Below are positions 26,383-35,135 of a stretch of DNA of 64,000 nucleotides, one piece after another; the stretch's first letter is position 1, and every line of letters starts with the position of its first letter. Below the pieces are notes generated by a model that was not told the DNA's origin, made no database searches, and saw nothing but the letters and a program-made list of their open reading frames with translations. A program made the translations under genes and the position numbers. The stretch lies in NCBI GenBank assembly GCA_017410145.1, contig JAFQRJ010000010.1, forward strand, positions 1-64,000, written 5' to 3'. This stretch comes from Tyzzerella sp. (GTDB lineage Bacteria; Bacillota; Clostridia; Lachnospirales; Lachnospiraceae).

Positions 26383-28599
26383 TTATTTCTTCCAAGTGAG
26401 TATCACTTTAAACAAGTCCCCATCTACTTCTATCTTAAATTTGCCTTTCTGCAATTCAACAAAGCTTTTGGCAATCGCAAGACCAAGTCCACTGCCTTCG
26501 GATTTTCTAGAAACGTCACCTCTTACGAATCGCTCTGTTAAGCGTTCCGGGTCAAAGTCTAACTCTTGCGCAGAAGTATTTCGGAAGACAACCCTTACAT
26601 CACTATCGCAATTCTCCACATCTACATACACTCTGGAATACGGCATGGAATATTTTAACGCATTGCTGATTAGATTTTCAAACACGCGGTATGTTCTCTG
26701 ACCATCTAATGAAAGCATCACTTTTTCTTCTGGCAGATTCCACCTAAATGTCAGATCACTTACCTCTAGGCGGTCTTCCATTTCCGATTTCACCTGTTTC
26801 ATTAAACTCACTACATCCACATCCATAAAATTCATCTGAACATTTCCGGACTGCGCCTTACTTACTTCAAACAAGTCTTCGATTAGCACTTTCAGTCGTT
26901 GCGATTTTTTATCCAAAGTATCAATATAGACTTTTCGCTCATCCTCTGTAGTATCCTCTTTTTTTAGCAAATCTACATATGTGATAATTGCTGTCAGCGG
27001 TGTCTTTAAATCATGGGAAACATTTGTAATAAGCTCCGTCTTCATGCTCTGACTCTTGGCTTCCTCCACAACCGCTTTTTCAAATCCTTGCTGCACTTTT
27101 TCGAGCGAATCTCCGATTGGCTGAAAAATACCTAACTCTTCTTCCAAAGAGATTTTTAGATTCCCCTCTGCCATTTGATTGGTTGCATTTAGAACGCTGT
27201 TGTATTGTTTGTAAAGTTTTTCACTGTAATTATATAGGAAAATATAGAGAGCAACCGAATAAACAACAAGTGTCAACATGGTTAGAATCCACATAATGAC
27301 ATAAAAATCATCCATAGCATACCAAGCCGTTACATATGCAACAAAAAACAGCAAACTACAAGCACCGGCTATAATCACAAAGTTAACTAGAACTACAACT
27401 AGAATGCTTTTATTCCTTTTCTCTCTCAAATCAATTCTACTTAATCGTTTAAAAAACTTGACACATTGAATTCTTATCCAACGAAATATTATTAAAAGTA
27501 ACAGTCGATGTTTCAAATAATAAATAGGTCTAAATAGCAATTGGCGAACAGATGTAATCACAATATATTCTACAAAAAAGCAAAGTGCCCAACCTAGCAT
27601 GTTTGCCGCAAGCAACGCCCCATACGTCACATTTCCACCGATAGCTGTATCTATGATTTCAAACGACGGATACTCTGTCAGCATACAAGTTTCACCCATT
27701 GCATAAAACATTCCAATAAATCCTGCAACAGCACCAACACCAAGTCCCACAATTATCTCAAACGGAATGCAGAACAGTTTCTCCCATCCGGTATGAAGAC
27801 CTTTAAAAAATGGTAATACAAATGCCATCAGTGCAACAAAAAGGATTCCTGCAAGCATAATCCAGACCACACCTACATCAATCATTAATCCTTCTGTATA
27901 AACATTGTAATAATCCACGAGCCACACCATATCACGTTCCCAATCTTCACGCAATGCAAAGGTGATTTCAAAATTCTTTGGCTTTAACTGTTCCTCATTA
28001 ATTTCAACATTTTTTTCTGTTTCATATGCCCGTACATTTCTCAAATACTGCTCCACAGATTCCATAGCTTTAAAATGATAGGTGTAGTCATCATGATTTA
28101 TAATCCAGACATTGTTATTTCCGATTTCTTCGACTTGAATATTTTCGCCCAAATTTCCTTGTTCGTCAAAAGTAAGCGTCAGATAACCGATATTCTCTGA
28201 ATCATTCAAATTACCTTTTCCGGTACCTGTAGTACGATTATCATGGTCATATGTTGCAGAATAAGCAAACATCTCCTCCATATATTGATAATCATTTTTC
28301 CATCCGGCCCAATCCACTACTCGGAAATCCACTAACTCTCCGGTTGCCTCCTGCAAAAGACCGCCATAGATATAATAACTGGCTTCCATTGCATAATTCA
28401 GAAACTGCTCGTCGACCTCCCATTCCACTCCGTCATGGCCATAGTCTTCTAAGTATTCCTCATATTCCTCCTTCTGTTTATGCTGCATCGCAGTTGATAT
28501 CCTCGGATATAAAGAAGTAATCAAAAACGCCGGCACTAAGATGCATAATGTAATAATAATCGTTGTCAGTTTATGAGATTTTTTCAATTTTGTATCCAA
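26383..28599 (-). CDS. Membrane sensor histidine kinase
   Basis: A 738-residue kinase. An N-terminal membrane helix is followed by a large extracytoplasmic region (about 40-235), then a cluster of about five to six membrane helices (about 238-450), a HAMP-like linker, the H-box NVSHDLKTPLTAI (about 525-537), and the ATP-binding N, G1 and G2 boxes (LISNALKYSM; GSGLGLAIAKS). The catalytic part resembles VanS-like kinases that pair with OmpR-family regulators. It overlaps the regulator gene by 29 bp and should phosphorylate it. The stimulus is unknown; the two-part sensor (ectodomain plus a polytopic membrane region) is larger than usual. Confidence 0.93.
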   Translation of the reverse strand: MDTKLKKSHKLTTIIITLCILVPAFLITSLYPRISTAMQHKQKEEYEEYLEDYGHDGVEWEVDEQFLNYAMEASYYIYGGLLQEATGELVDFRVVDWAGWKNDYQYMEEMFAYSATYDHDNRTTGTGKGNLNDSENIGYLTLTFDEQGNLGENIQVEEIGNNNVWIINHDDYTYHFKAMESVEQYLRNVRAYETEKNVEINEEQLKPKNFEITFALREDWERDMVWLVDYYNVYTEGLMIDVGVVWIMLAGILFVALMAFVLPFFKGLHTGWEKLFCIPFEIIVGLGVGAVAGFIGMFYAMGETCMLTEYPSFEIIDTAIGGNVTYGALLAANMLGWALCFFVEYIVITSVRQLLFRPIYYLKHRLLLLIIFRWIRIQCVKFFKRLSRIDLREKRNKSILVVVLVNFVIIAGACSLLFFVAYVTAWYAMDDFYVIMWILTMLTLVVYSVALYIFLYNYSEKLYKQYNSVLNATNQMAEGNLKISLEEELGIFQPIGDSLEKVQQGFEKAVVEEAKSQSMKTELITNVSHDLKTPLTAIITYVDLLKKEDTTEDERKVYIDTLDKKSQRLKVLIEDLFEVSKAQSGNVQMNFMDVDVVSLMKQVKSEMEDRLEVSDLTFRWNLPEEKVMLSLDGQRTYRVFENLISNALKYSMPYSRVYVDVENCDSDVRVVFRNTSAQELDFDPERLTERFVRGDVSRKSEGSGLGLAIAKSFVELQKGKFKIEVDGDLFKVILTWKK

Positions 28600-29281
28600 C
28601 TCCCCACACCACCTTTAAGTATTTTGGTTCTTTCGGGTTGATTTCTATCTTCTCCCGAATATGTCGTACATGAACCATAACGGTATCCGTGTTAATTGCG
28701 CGCTCCTCCCAGACTCTTTCATAAATTTCTTCTGCGGAGAACACACGTCCCGGAGATTTGATAAGAAGCTGCAAAATCTTAAATTCCATTGGTGTCATTT
28801 TCACAAGTTCGCCGTCCACTCTGACTTCAACTGTATCCTCATTTAGTTCCAACCCTCCAATGGTATAGACATTTTCCTGCTTTGCTTTTTCCTCATGAGA
28901 CATCCCTGAAAATCTCGTGTATCTTCGAAGCTGTGAATTCACCCTTGCAAGTAACTCCAATGGTTGAAATGGCTTAGTTACATAGTCATCAGCACCCATA
29001 TTGAGCCCCATGATTTTATCCACTTCTTCCGATTTTGCTGAAAGCATAATAACCGGAAAACTATATGATTTACGAAGTTCCATCACCATTCTTATTCCAT
29101 CCATTCGTGGCATCATGACGTCAATGATTGCCAAATGAATCTCCTGATTCCGAATAACCTCCAATCCTTCAAAACCATCGCCTGCTTTAAATACTTCATA
29201 GCCCTGACTTTTCAGATAGATTTCAATGCCATCTCGAATCTGCTCGTCATCCTCCACAATTAATACACGATATTGTTGCAT
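28571..29281 (-). CDS. OmpR-family response regulator
   Basis: A 236-residue regulator from the ATG at 29281, which has AAGGAG nine bases upstream; an ATG eleven codons earlier lacks a ribosome site. The receiver domain has Asp 54 in IIDVMMPRMDG and KPF near 103. The C-terminal winged helix (KMTPMEFKILQLLIKSPGRVFS ... DTVMVHVRHIREKIE, here split) is standard. It is encoded directly before, and overlaps, its histidine kinase. Target genes are not evident. Confidence 0.95.
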   Translation of the reverse strand: MQQYRVLIVEDDEQIRDGIEIYLKSQGYEVFKAGDGFEGLEVIRNQEIHLAIIDVMMPRMDGIRMVMELRKSYSFPVIMLSAKSEEVDKIMGLNMGADDYVTKPFQPLELLARVNSQLRRYTRFSGMSHEEKAKQENVYTIGGLELNEDTVEVRVDGELVKMTPMEFKILQLLIKSPGRVFSAEEIYERVWEERAINTDTVMVHVRHIREKIEINPKEPKYLKVVWGVGYKIEKIS

Positions 29282-29344
29282 GTCTATTTGCTCCTTATCT
29301 TTTCGTTCTTTCATGTACGATTATATCATATTTTGAGAATCTAA

Positions 29345-29387
29345 AAAGAACCTCTAGAAAATCCGAAAGATTTTCTAAAGATTCTTT
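29345..29387 (-). terminator. Terminator overlapping the 3' end of the HipA-like gene
   Basis: A 19-bp stem with two G-U pairs (left arm 29345-29363, right arm 29369-29387, loop CGAAA), followed by a T-rich stretch on the minus strand. The right arm includes the last codons and stop of the HipA-like gene. Confidence 0.75.
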
Positions 29388-30439
29388 GCTCTTTCAAGTA
29401 ACTTTTCCCATTGTCCTTGTTCCAAATATTTAGGACACTTCATCTCAAACAATACCTTTATGTCCATTTTTAATTCTGCCTGCGCCGCTTTAGCCGCTTC
29501 ATATAAAGTCATATCTTCTTCTGTTGTCTGCGATGCAATGTTATCATACCCTGCAAATGCATGATCATGGTCAAATAATGGGCAGAAAGAAACAATTTTT
29601 CCTGTCTGATTATCCATCAAAAATCCCCAATTTTGCTCATGTCTGTCATTGTTGTTCAAAATATAGTCTGCAATCTGCATTTTATAATAAATTTCCGGAT
29701 TTATCTTCCTTGCTTCGTCATATGGATTTAATCCATAAATTGCACAAAAGCTTGCAAATTCTTCAAATGTGACCAATGCAACATCTTCTGAAGTAAATAG
29801 CTTAGAATTGACAATGGCTTCACCGACGCCTTGTATCCATGCTTTTCTTTCAATAGATAAATACAAGTTAACTTCATCCTCCGTGGACTCTCTGTATGGA
29901 ATGTGTTCTATTCCAAGCGCATCTAGTATTTCACATGCCGGCAGTTCATATTTTCCGACTTTATGAAGATACAATCCATCCTCATGTCTGATCCACCCCT
30001 TCGCACTTGCTCCCAAGGTAGTTAGTTCAGGTGTGTGAATATTTTGTTTCACATCAACATCCACTTTAAATTGTTTGTTTCTACCAGATAAGGAAACTTC
30101 TGTAACAAATAGTGTCAGCGGATTATAAAACAAATTAACATCTTCCCAAGTCTGAGTATCTCCATCTTGCTTCACCCAATAAGCATCTTCCAAGCTCAAA
30201 CCTCGACAGGCTTTAAAAATTGCATAACGATTATTTTGCGACAATCGGAGTGTATTTAAGATTTCTTTTGCATAACTACGTCCAAGAGACAAGGTACGAT
30301 TCATAGCCCATTCAACAAACTCTGAATAGGCAATCTTTTCCTTTCGAAGTGCGAAAGGCAAACGGTCAAAATCCAACACGGTACATGTGCCATCATCTTT
30401 TATCTCTAATACGGGCGTATTCTTTAAAAGTAACTGCAT
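29375..30439 (-). CDS. Orphan HipA-like serine/threonine kinase
   Basis: A 354-residue protein. The C-terminal half has the HipA/PI4K-like kinase signatures YILNNNDRHEQNWGFLMD (catalytic Asp and Asn, about 250-267) and CPLFDHDHAF (metal-binding Asp, about 277-286). The N-terminal 120 residues are less conserved than in E. coli HipA and the Gly-rich loop is not clear. No HipB-like HTH antitoxin gene lies next to it; the neighbours are an ECF transporter gene and a response regulator. A perfect 10-bp inverted repeat covers its promoter. It could be a toxin kinase or a regulatory protein kinase; the substrate is unknown. Confidence 0.75.
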   Translation of the reverse strand: MQLLLKNTPVLEIKDDGTCTVLDFDRLPFALRKEKIAYSEFVEWAMNRTLSLGRSYAKEILNTLRLSQNNRYAIFKACRGLSLEDAYWVKQDGDTQTWEDVNLFYNPLTLFVTEVSLSGRNKQFKVDVDVKQNIHTPELTTLGASAKGWIRHEDGLYLHKVGKYELPACEILDALGIEHIPYRESTEDEVNLYLSIERKAWIQGVGEAIVNSKLFTSEDVALVTFEEFASFCAIYGLNPYDEARKINPEIYYKMQIADYILNNNDRHEQNWGFLMDNQTGKIVSFCPLFDHDHAFAGYDNIASQTTEEDMTLYEAAKAAQAELKMDIKVLFEMKCPKYLEQGQWEKLLERAKNL

Positions 30440-30458
30440 AGCAAACCTCTTTTACTTA

Positions 30459-30491
30459 AGTAGTAAATACATTTTAGCATAATTTACTACT
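30459..30491. promoter_or_regulatory. Inverted repeat flanking the -10 box of the HipA-like gene
   Basis: AGTAGTAAAT (30459-30468) and its exact complement ATTTACTACT (30482-30491), separated by 13 bases. The spacer holds a TG-C-TAAAAT extended -10 box on the minus strand, about 30 bp before the HipA-like ATG. A dimeric repressor binding both arms would block transcription. Confidence 0.6.
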
Positions 30492-30502
30492 ATATAACAC
30501 CC

Positions 30503-31036
30503 CTAAAATGATTGTGCGGACATTTTTGCCATCACAAGGTTGAGCGGCTTATAAAGCACTAACATAATCACAAAATTAGCTATCCCGTGAATGAGGTCAA
30601 ATGGTATGCCTGCAACCCAATATGCAAATGCACCATATATTCCACTGGTAAAAATATACGGGATTGCACACAAAAATCCGAAGGACAAACCAAATATACC
30701 GGAAACCATGCTCCACTCCCATGCACCTTTCATTTTCCGTAGCAACAATGTAACAATCGCTAATAATGGCCATGCATACAGATACATGATCCACCACAAA
30801 TGAATGCCATACACTGCTCCTTCAATCAGGATAAATACAGGGATTATATAAAAGATGCGTTTCCCAAAATATAGGGTGAACATAATAATCCAAAAACTGG
30901 TTAACTCTACATTTGGAATATGTGCCAATGTAAACTTACATACCTCAATAATCGCAACCATAAGTGCCATGATGGTAATATCTTTTATTGTCAGTCTTGA
31001 ATTATTCTGCCTTCGTGTAAACAATTTCAAATGCAT
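30503..31036 (-). CDS. ECF transporter S-component, probable cobalamin or related substrate
   Basis: A 177-residue membrane protein from the second ATG (31036, AGAGG six bases upstream); an ATG at 31042 is the alternative. It has about five to six hydrophobic helices with the small-residue and aromatic pattern of ECF S-components (TIMALMVAIIEVCKF at the start, FDLIHGIANFVIMLVLY near the end). Its reading frame overlaps the DUF4430 gene, and both lie behind a cobalamin riboswitch, which makes B12 or a precursor the best guess for the substrate. The shared ECF A/A'/T module is not in this window. Confidence 0.75.
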   Translation of the reverse strand: MHLKLFTRRQNNSRLTIKDITIMALMVAIIEVCKFTLAHIPNVELTSFWIIMFTLYFGKRIFYIIPVFILIEGAVYGIHLWWIMYLYAWPLLAIVTLLLRKMKGAWEWSMVSGIFGLSFGFLCAIPYIFTSGIYGAFAYWVAGIPFDLIHGIANFVIMLVLYKPLNLVMAKMSAQSF

Positions 31037-31409
31037 CTCCATCCTCTACCGGTTGCTGTGAAATTCCATAATTACAGTACTCACCATTTACATTAAAACT
31101 CCAATATGCACCATCACTATCATAAACTGCACGTTCTCCGTTCACACTTGTAACAGATAAACCATATGGTCCGTTTTCAGCCTCATAGGTGAATCCATCT
31201 TCTTTTGCCTCATCCATCGCTTGTTCTAGGAACTCTGCATCCGTCTTCAGTTCGTAAACCTCTGACTCTCCTTTTGAATCCACCACCTCAATGGTAATTG
31301 CCTTGCTTCCTTCTACCGGTTTTTCACGGAAATTTGTCCAGATAAGAGTCATTGCAACAATCACTATGACAAGTATCCCTGAACCCAGTATTACTTTTTT
31401 CTTGTTCAT
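31002..31409 (-). CDS. Membrane-anchored DUF4430 protein, probable cobalamin-binding surface protein
   Basis: A 135-residue protein from the ATG at 31409 (AAGGAG nine bases upstream). An N-terminal hydrophobic helix (about 8-26) anchors or exports it. The rest matches the DUF4430 fold, which is related to the C-terminal domain of transcobalamin and intrinsic factor: TIEVVDSKGESEVYELKTDAEFL, then GAYWSFNVNGEYCNYGISQQPVEDGDAFEIVYT (here in two parts). The cobalamin riboswitch directly upstream and the S-component gene overlapping its 3' end support a role in capturing a corrinoid outside the membrane. Confidence 0.82.
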   Translation of the reverse strand: MNKKKVILGSGILVIVIVAMTLIWTNFREKPVEGSKAITIEVVDSKGESEVYELKTDAEFLEQAMDEAKEDGFTYEAENGPYGLSVTSVNGERAVYDSDGAYWSFNVNGEYCNYGISQQPVEDGDAFEIVYTKAE

Positions 31410-31461
31410 TTTGTTTTTCTCCTTTTCCTTTTGGTATTTATTTATCAAAAGTAAATAAAAA

Positions 31462-31491
31462 GACCTTTTGCTATAACACTAGCAAAAGGCC
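31462..31491 (-). terminator. Terminator of the cobalamin riboswitch expression platform
   Basis: Stem GGCCTTTTGCTA / TAGCAAAAGGTC with a six-base loop followed by T5 on the minus strand, between the aptamer and the DUF4430 start codon. It is the likely off-state structure when cobalamin is bound. Confidence 0.85.
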
Positions 31492-31554
31492 GTAACACCA
31501 AAAGAAAATCGAGTTTCTTTCTCATGTACTAACCAATTACTCGTGGTCTTCCAG

Positions 31555-31725
31555 TACCATAACAGGCAGGTCTTCTGACTTCGTAATCAACGCTTTATTC
31601 CGTCTTCCCAGTATTACCAGTTCTACCAGTGACATATTGAAATAAAACTCCTACGTTACAGCGACGAGTTCGTGCAGGACTTACACCTGCTTCCCTTTTC
31701 ACCGAATGAAGAATGCTCTTATTCG
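31555..31725 (-). ncRNA. Cobalamin riboswitch aptamer
   Basis: Read on the minus strand, the region has the conserved landmarks in order: GGGAAGCAGGTG, TAAGTCCTGCAC, CGCTGTAA, CACTGG, TACTGGGAAGAC and the B12-box-like GAAGTCAGAAGACCTGCC. Boundaries are approximate. It precedes the DUF4430 and ECF S-component genes, with a terminator between, so it should switch off corrinoid uptake when B12 is plentiful. Confidence 0.93.
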
Positions 31726-31759
31726 ACACCTACTATGTTCTTATTTACTTTGATTTCAA

Positions 31760-32059
31760 TTATTGAATTGGAACTGCAGGAAGTTCTACATCACCATCAT
31801 GATTGTCTCCGTCATTCTCTGACAAGTCCATTTGCGATTGATCATCTTCTACACCATTTTCCAATGGTATTTCAATTTCTCCCTCATCCTTTGTTCCATC
31901 TGCTTTATCTGTCTCACCAGATTTTATGTCATCAGAAATTTCTTCTGATATCTTATCATCTTTTTTATCATTTTGCAACGTTGGAATTTGCTTTATTACA
32001 AGAAATATTCCAATAAGCAAGCATATAAAAATCAGGACAAAAATATATTTTTTTTTCAT
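31760..32059 (-). CDS. Small acidic membrane-anchored protein ending ELPAVPIQ
   Basis: A 99-residue protein from the ATG at 32059 (GGAAG five bases upstream); an in-frame TTG six codons earlier is the alternative. A single hydrophobic helix follows MKKKY (about 5-22), then an outside domain of low complexity, rich in Asp, Glu and Lys (KKDDKISEEISDDIKSGE). The last residues, VELPAVPIQ, resemble the VDLPEVPI stretch near the end of the peptide encoded just upstream. I do not recognise a family. It follows the 36-residue peptide gene by 18 bp. Confidence 0.6.
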   Translation of the reverse strand: MKKKYIFVLIFICLLIGIFLVIKQIPTLQNDKKDDKISEEISDDIKSGETDKADGTKDEGEIEIPLENGVEDDQSQMDLSENDGDNHDGDVELPAVPIQ

Positions 32060-32077
32060 CGTTACTTCCACTTTCAA

Positions 32078-32188
32078 CTAGAATCCCAATGTGATAGGTA
32101 CTTCAGGTAAATCCACACTTCCGGTAATCACATCTTCCAGTTCGTCTGCAATAAATTCAATTGTTGGTTCTTCATATTGAATAATCAT
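32078..32188 (-). CDS. 36-residue acidic peptide, unknown
   Basis: A short gene behind the transglutaminase-like gene with AGGGAGG about 11 bases before its ATG. The peptide begins MIIQYEEPTIEFIADELEDV, continues with ITGS and ends VDLPEVPITLGF. It has no signal peptide or membrane span. From memory, the pattern YE-P--E-----DVIT-S recalls short peptides of unknown role in clostridia, possibly RiPP-like precursors, but no modification enzyme is adjacent. The VDLPEVPI end is echoed in the next gene's product. Confidence 0.5.
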   Translation of the reverse strand: MIIQYEEPTIEFIADELEDVITGSVDLPEVPITLGF

Positions 32189-32210
32189 TTATCTTCAGAC
32201 CTCCCTTTCC

Positions 32211-35072
32211 TTACTTGCTATAATCAAGCGCTGCTTGATTATACAAATATAATGCTTTTACCAGATTTTTCCAGTCTGTTTCTGCCGTACTGTCATTCAA
32301 AACTGTTCTTACATAACTAAGTGCTCCGTATTTTACAGATCCAAATACAGCATTCGTATCTTTTGAACGAATTGTTACTGTATACATATCTTGCAATTCA
32401 TCTGCACATATGCCTGTAATTGCAACATAGCACTGAGTATCTTTTGTACCTGTCACTAACGATTTTTTTGAACCTACCAGTTCAAATGAATAATCAGCCA
32501 ATGTTTTCCCACTTTCTGGAGTAAAATAGAATCGAAGTTCTGTTTCAGACTCTAAAAGTAAGGTCGCCGTCAGTTTATCTACATTTGTTCCAGTTGGCGC
32601 ATATGCTTCTAAGTCAATAGTTTCCATTGTTAACACCGGATCAGTAGCAGAACTATACAATTGATTATTTGCCAATTCACTTGTATCTTTAAAATATATT
32701 TGTGCATAGCCACCATAGTTTAACATGGCACGAATCATTGCCTTTTCGGGTTCGTAAGTTCCACTTGCAAGTTCACGTATGACATCTGCATATTTCTTCA
32801 CCGAGTAAGTGATTTTGCTTCCTTCTACACCATCTACAACCATCTGCGCTTGAATTGGTTTCGTCATTTCTTTTGCATTTACTTTGCACACAAAAACATG
32901 TTTTTCTTTCCCATTCAAATTACTTTGCACTACGGTTGTATCTTTTACTTTGATTCTTGTTTCTTTTCCATTGACTGTTACTTTCATGTAATCATCATCA
33001 GCAACACTATCATCTAATGTTACCATAAATTTGACAGCAATTTTATCATTAAGACTAATCTTTGCAGTATCAATTTTTGCAACTATATCGGTAGGATTTT
33101 TAACATTCCAATTAATTTTTGTTGCACCATAATTTTGTTTTACGGAATCTGTCCAAGTACTATTGCTATTTACTACGTTAGCAGAAACTGTTCCGCATCC
33201 ATAAAAAGAACTTGCATGGATACTTGGCGCGTTACCCATGAATGTTATATTCTGTAAACCTGTACATTCACTAAAGGCATAAGCATCAATCGATGTAACA
33301 TTTGCTTGAAGTTGAATTTCTTTGATATTTTCACAACTATCAAATGCACCATATGGTATTGTGGTATCCTTTGTAATAATTATACTCTGTAATGTTGGTG
33401 GTATAGAATAAGGATATCCTGCATTGCCATAATATTGTATCGTACCACCATTTTCGCGTCCAAATACATATCCTAACACCGCATCTTCAGTACCACTTGC
33501 ATCTATATTTGAACCTACAAATGGTAAGACGACTCTCTTTAAATTCTTGCAACCATAAAATGCATATTCTTCAATATTTGCAACGCTGTCTGGAATTACA
33601 AGTTCAAGTAATGCAGAACAATTATAGAAGCTGCGAGATGCCACTTCATCAATACCATCATTTAAAACAATAGACGTAAGATTACTACAATTACAGAAAG
33701 CGCCCGATTCCAAATTATCATCCTTGGTTACGACTACTTTTTGCAAACTTGACGGAATATCGTAATAATAACCAGTTCCTGTAGAATCGTATTGCAATGT
33801 TCCACTTGCTTCTGTTTTTCCAAAGATCGCACCTAATACCGCTTTGTCTTCAGTTGCAGTTTTCGAAAGACCCACATAAGGGATTACCAAACTTTCTACA
33901 CAATCATATCCTGTAAAACAACCTTCTGCTATACTTGTTATTCCCTCGCCAATCACGATAGATGTAATCTCATCTCTATATTGGTACCACGGAACGCGGT
34001 CTGCTCTTAAATATGCAGGAATCGCTCCATTTCCGCCAATCAATAATATGCCATTATTATAGGTATATGAAAGCTCACCCAAATAACCATTATATCCATA
34101 ATCAGGGATGTCTGGATAATCAAATACTACTCCTTCAGATATCACATTTGCTTTGATATGGTCTTGTTTGAAGATAAGACAATTAAAACATGGAGATTTA
34201 TCTCCACAAAGGAAATAATCATAACGTAGACCTGTGTTCTGATCATCCCATGTGGCATCAACGGCATACCAATTTCCATCCGACATCAATACCTTATTCC
34301 ACATATGCGCTTCATAATCGCCAGGGGAACCAGCTTCACCAGTGATCAACATACATTCTAACTGCATCTGGTCACAAAGAATTTTGTATGCCTTGGCATA
34401 ACCTTCACATACAACACCACTATCCTGGCTTGCTTCAAAAATCGGATACGCTGTATGTGTTTCCGGATATCCGGAAGGATTTATTCGACCATTTTCACTA
34501 TAGTATGCTTTCTGACAAATCCAATCATGAATTGCCATATATTTATCAAACATGGTTGCACCTGCAGATAACCTATTGGTTATCTCTGCTACCGCATTTT
34601 TTACACCACTATTAAATCCTGATATTGTACTTTCTGTTACACTAAATCGATTTGAAAATGTTATTGAAATTTCATACACTTTATATGTCGCCCCGGAATG
34701 TGCAATACTATATCCAAGACTATATCCTCCAATCCAATACAATTGTGGATAATCTTGAATAAATGCATTTACTGCATAAGCTAAGTCCTTGGAAAATGCA
34801 TCCTGAAGCTCTGATTCTGAACTATATATCTTTGATTTTGTTGGTTGGAACGTGAATGCTGCAGTTTCACCATTTGCCAATCCGTCAATCCCAACATATT
34901 GTTCAACTAGTGCATCATAAATCTCTTTTTGAACTTCCGTCAACTGCACTCCATAAGAAGACACATCTTGTTGCGCTGCATAAACAGGGACCGAAGCCGA
35001 ATTTGTTGGTATCAGTCCTAAACACAATATGATGATGAGTAACCATGCTAGACTTTTCTTTCCTCTACGCAT
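32211..35072 (-). CDS. Secreted transglutaminase-like protein with BspA-type leucine-rich repeats
   Basis: A 953-residue exported protein; the start at 35072 has GAGGAGG six bases upstream, while the longer frame's ATG is part of that ribosome site. After a signal peptide (cleavage after VYAA near 33), the transglutaminase-like/CYK3 domain shows the full triad: Cys about 222 (SGVVCEGYAK), His about 256 (YEAHMWNKV) and Asp about 272 (YAVDATWDD). BspA-like LRR_5 repeats follow (about 365-650: IGEGITSIAEGCF, LNDGIDEVASRSFYNCSALL). The C-terminal 300 residues are beta-rich and unassigned. No sortase or membrane anchor is seen. It may cross-link or cleave proteins or bind host surfaces; the activity is inferred. 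Confidence 0.88.
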   Translation of the reverse strand: MRRGKKSLAWLLIIILCLGLIPTNSASVPVYAAQQDVSSYGVQLTEVQKEIYDALVEQYVGIDGLANGETAAFTFQPTKSKIYSSESELQDAFSKDLAYAVNAFIQDYPQLYWIGGYSLGYSIAHSGATYKVYEISITFSNRFSVTESTISGFNSGVKNAVAEITNRLSAGATMFDKYMAIHDWICQKAYYSENGRINPSGYPETHTAYPIFEASQDSGVVCEGYAKAYKILCDQMQLECMLITGEAGSPGDYEAHMWNKVLMSDGNWYAVDATWDDQNTGLRYDYFLCGDKSPCFNCLIFKQDHIKANVISEGVVFDYPDIPDYGYNGYLGELSYTYNNGILLIGGNGAIPAYLRADRVPWYQYRDEITSIVIGEGITSIAEGCFTGYDCVESLVIPYVGLSKTATEDKAVLGAIFGKTEASGTLQYDSTGTGYYYDIPSSLQKVVVTKDDNLESGAFCNCSNLTSIVLNDGIDEVASRSFYNCSALLELVIPDSVANIEEYAFYGCKNLKRVVLPFVGSNIDASGTEDAVLGYVFGRENGGTIQYYGNAGYPYSIPPTLQSIIITKDTTIPYGAFDSCENIKEIQLQANVTSIDAYAFSECTGLQNITFMGNAPSIHASSFYGCGTVSANVVNSNSTWTDSVKQNYGATKINWNVKNPTDIVAKIDTAKISLNDKIAVKFMVTLDDSVADDDYMKVTVNGKETRIKVKDTTVVQSNLNGKEKHVFVCKVNAKEMTKPIQAQMVVDGVEGSKITYSVKKYADVIRELASGTYEPEKAMIRAMLNYGGYAQIYFKDTSELANNQLYSSATDPVLTMETIDLEAYAPTGTNVDKLTATLLLESETELRFYFTPESGKTLADYSFELVGSKKSLVTGTKDTQCYVAITGICADELQDMYTVTIRSKDTNAVFGSVKYGALSYVRTVLNDSTAETDWKNLVKALYLYNQAALDYSK

Positions 35073-35135
35073 AACAAACCTCCTCATTATTAAACATCTA
35101 CATTCTATCCTCTTATTTTACTCTCTTTCATTTAT

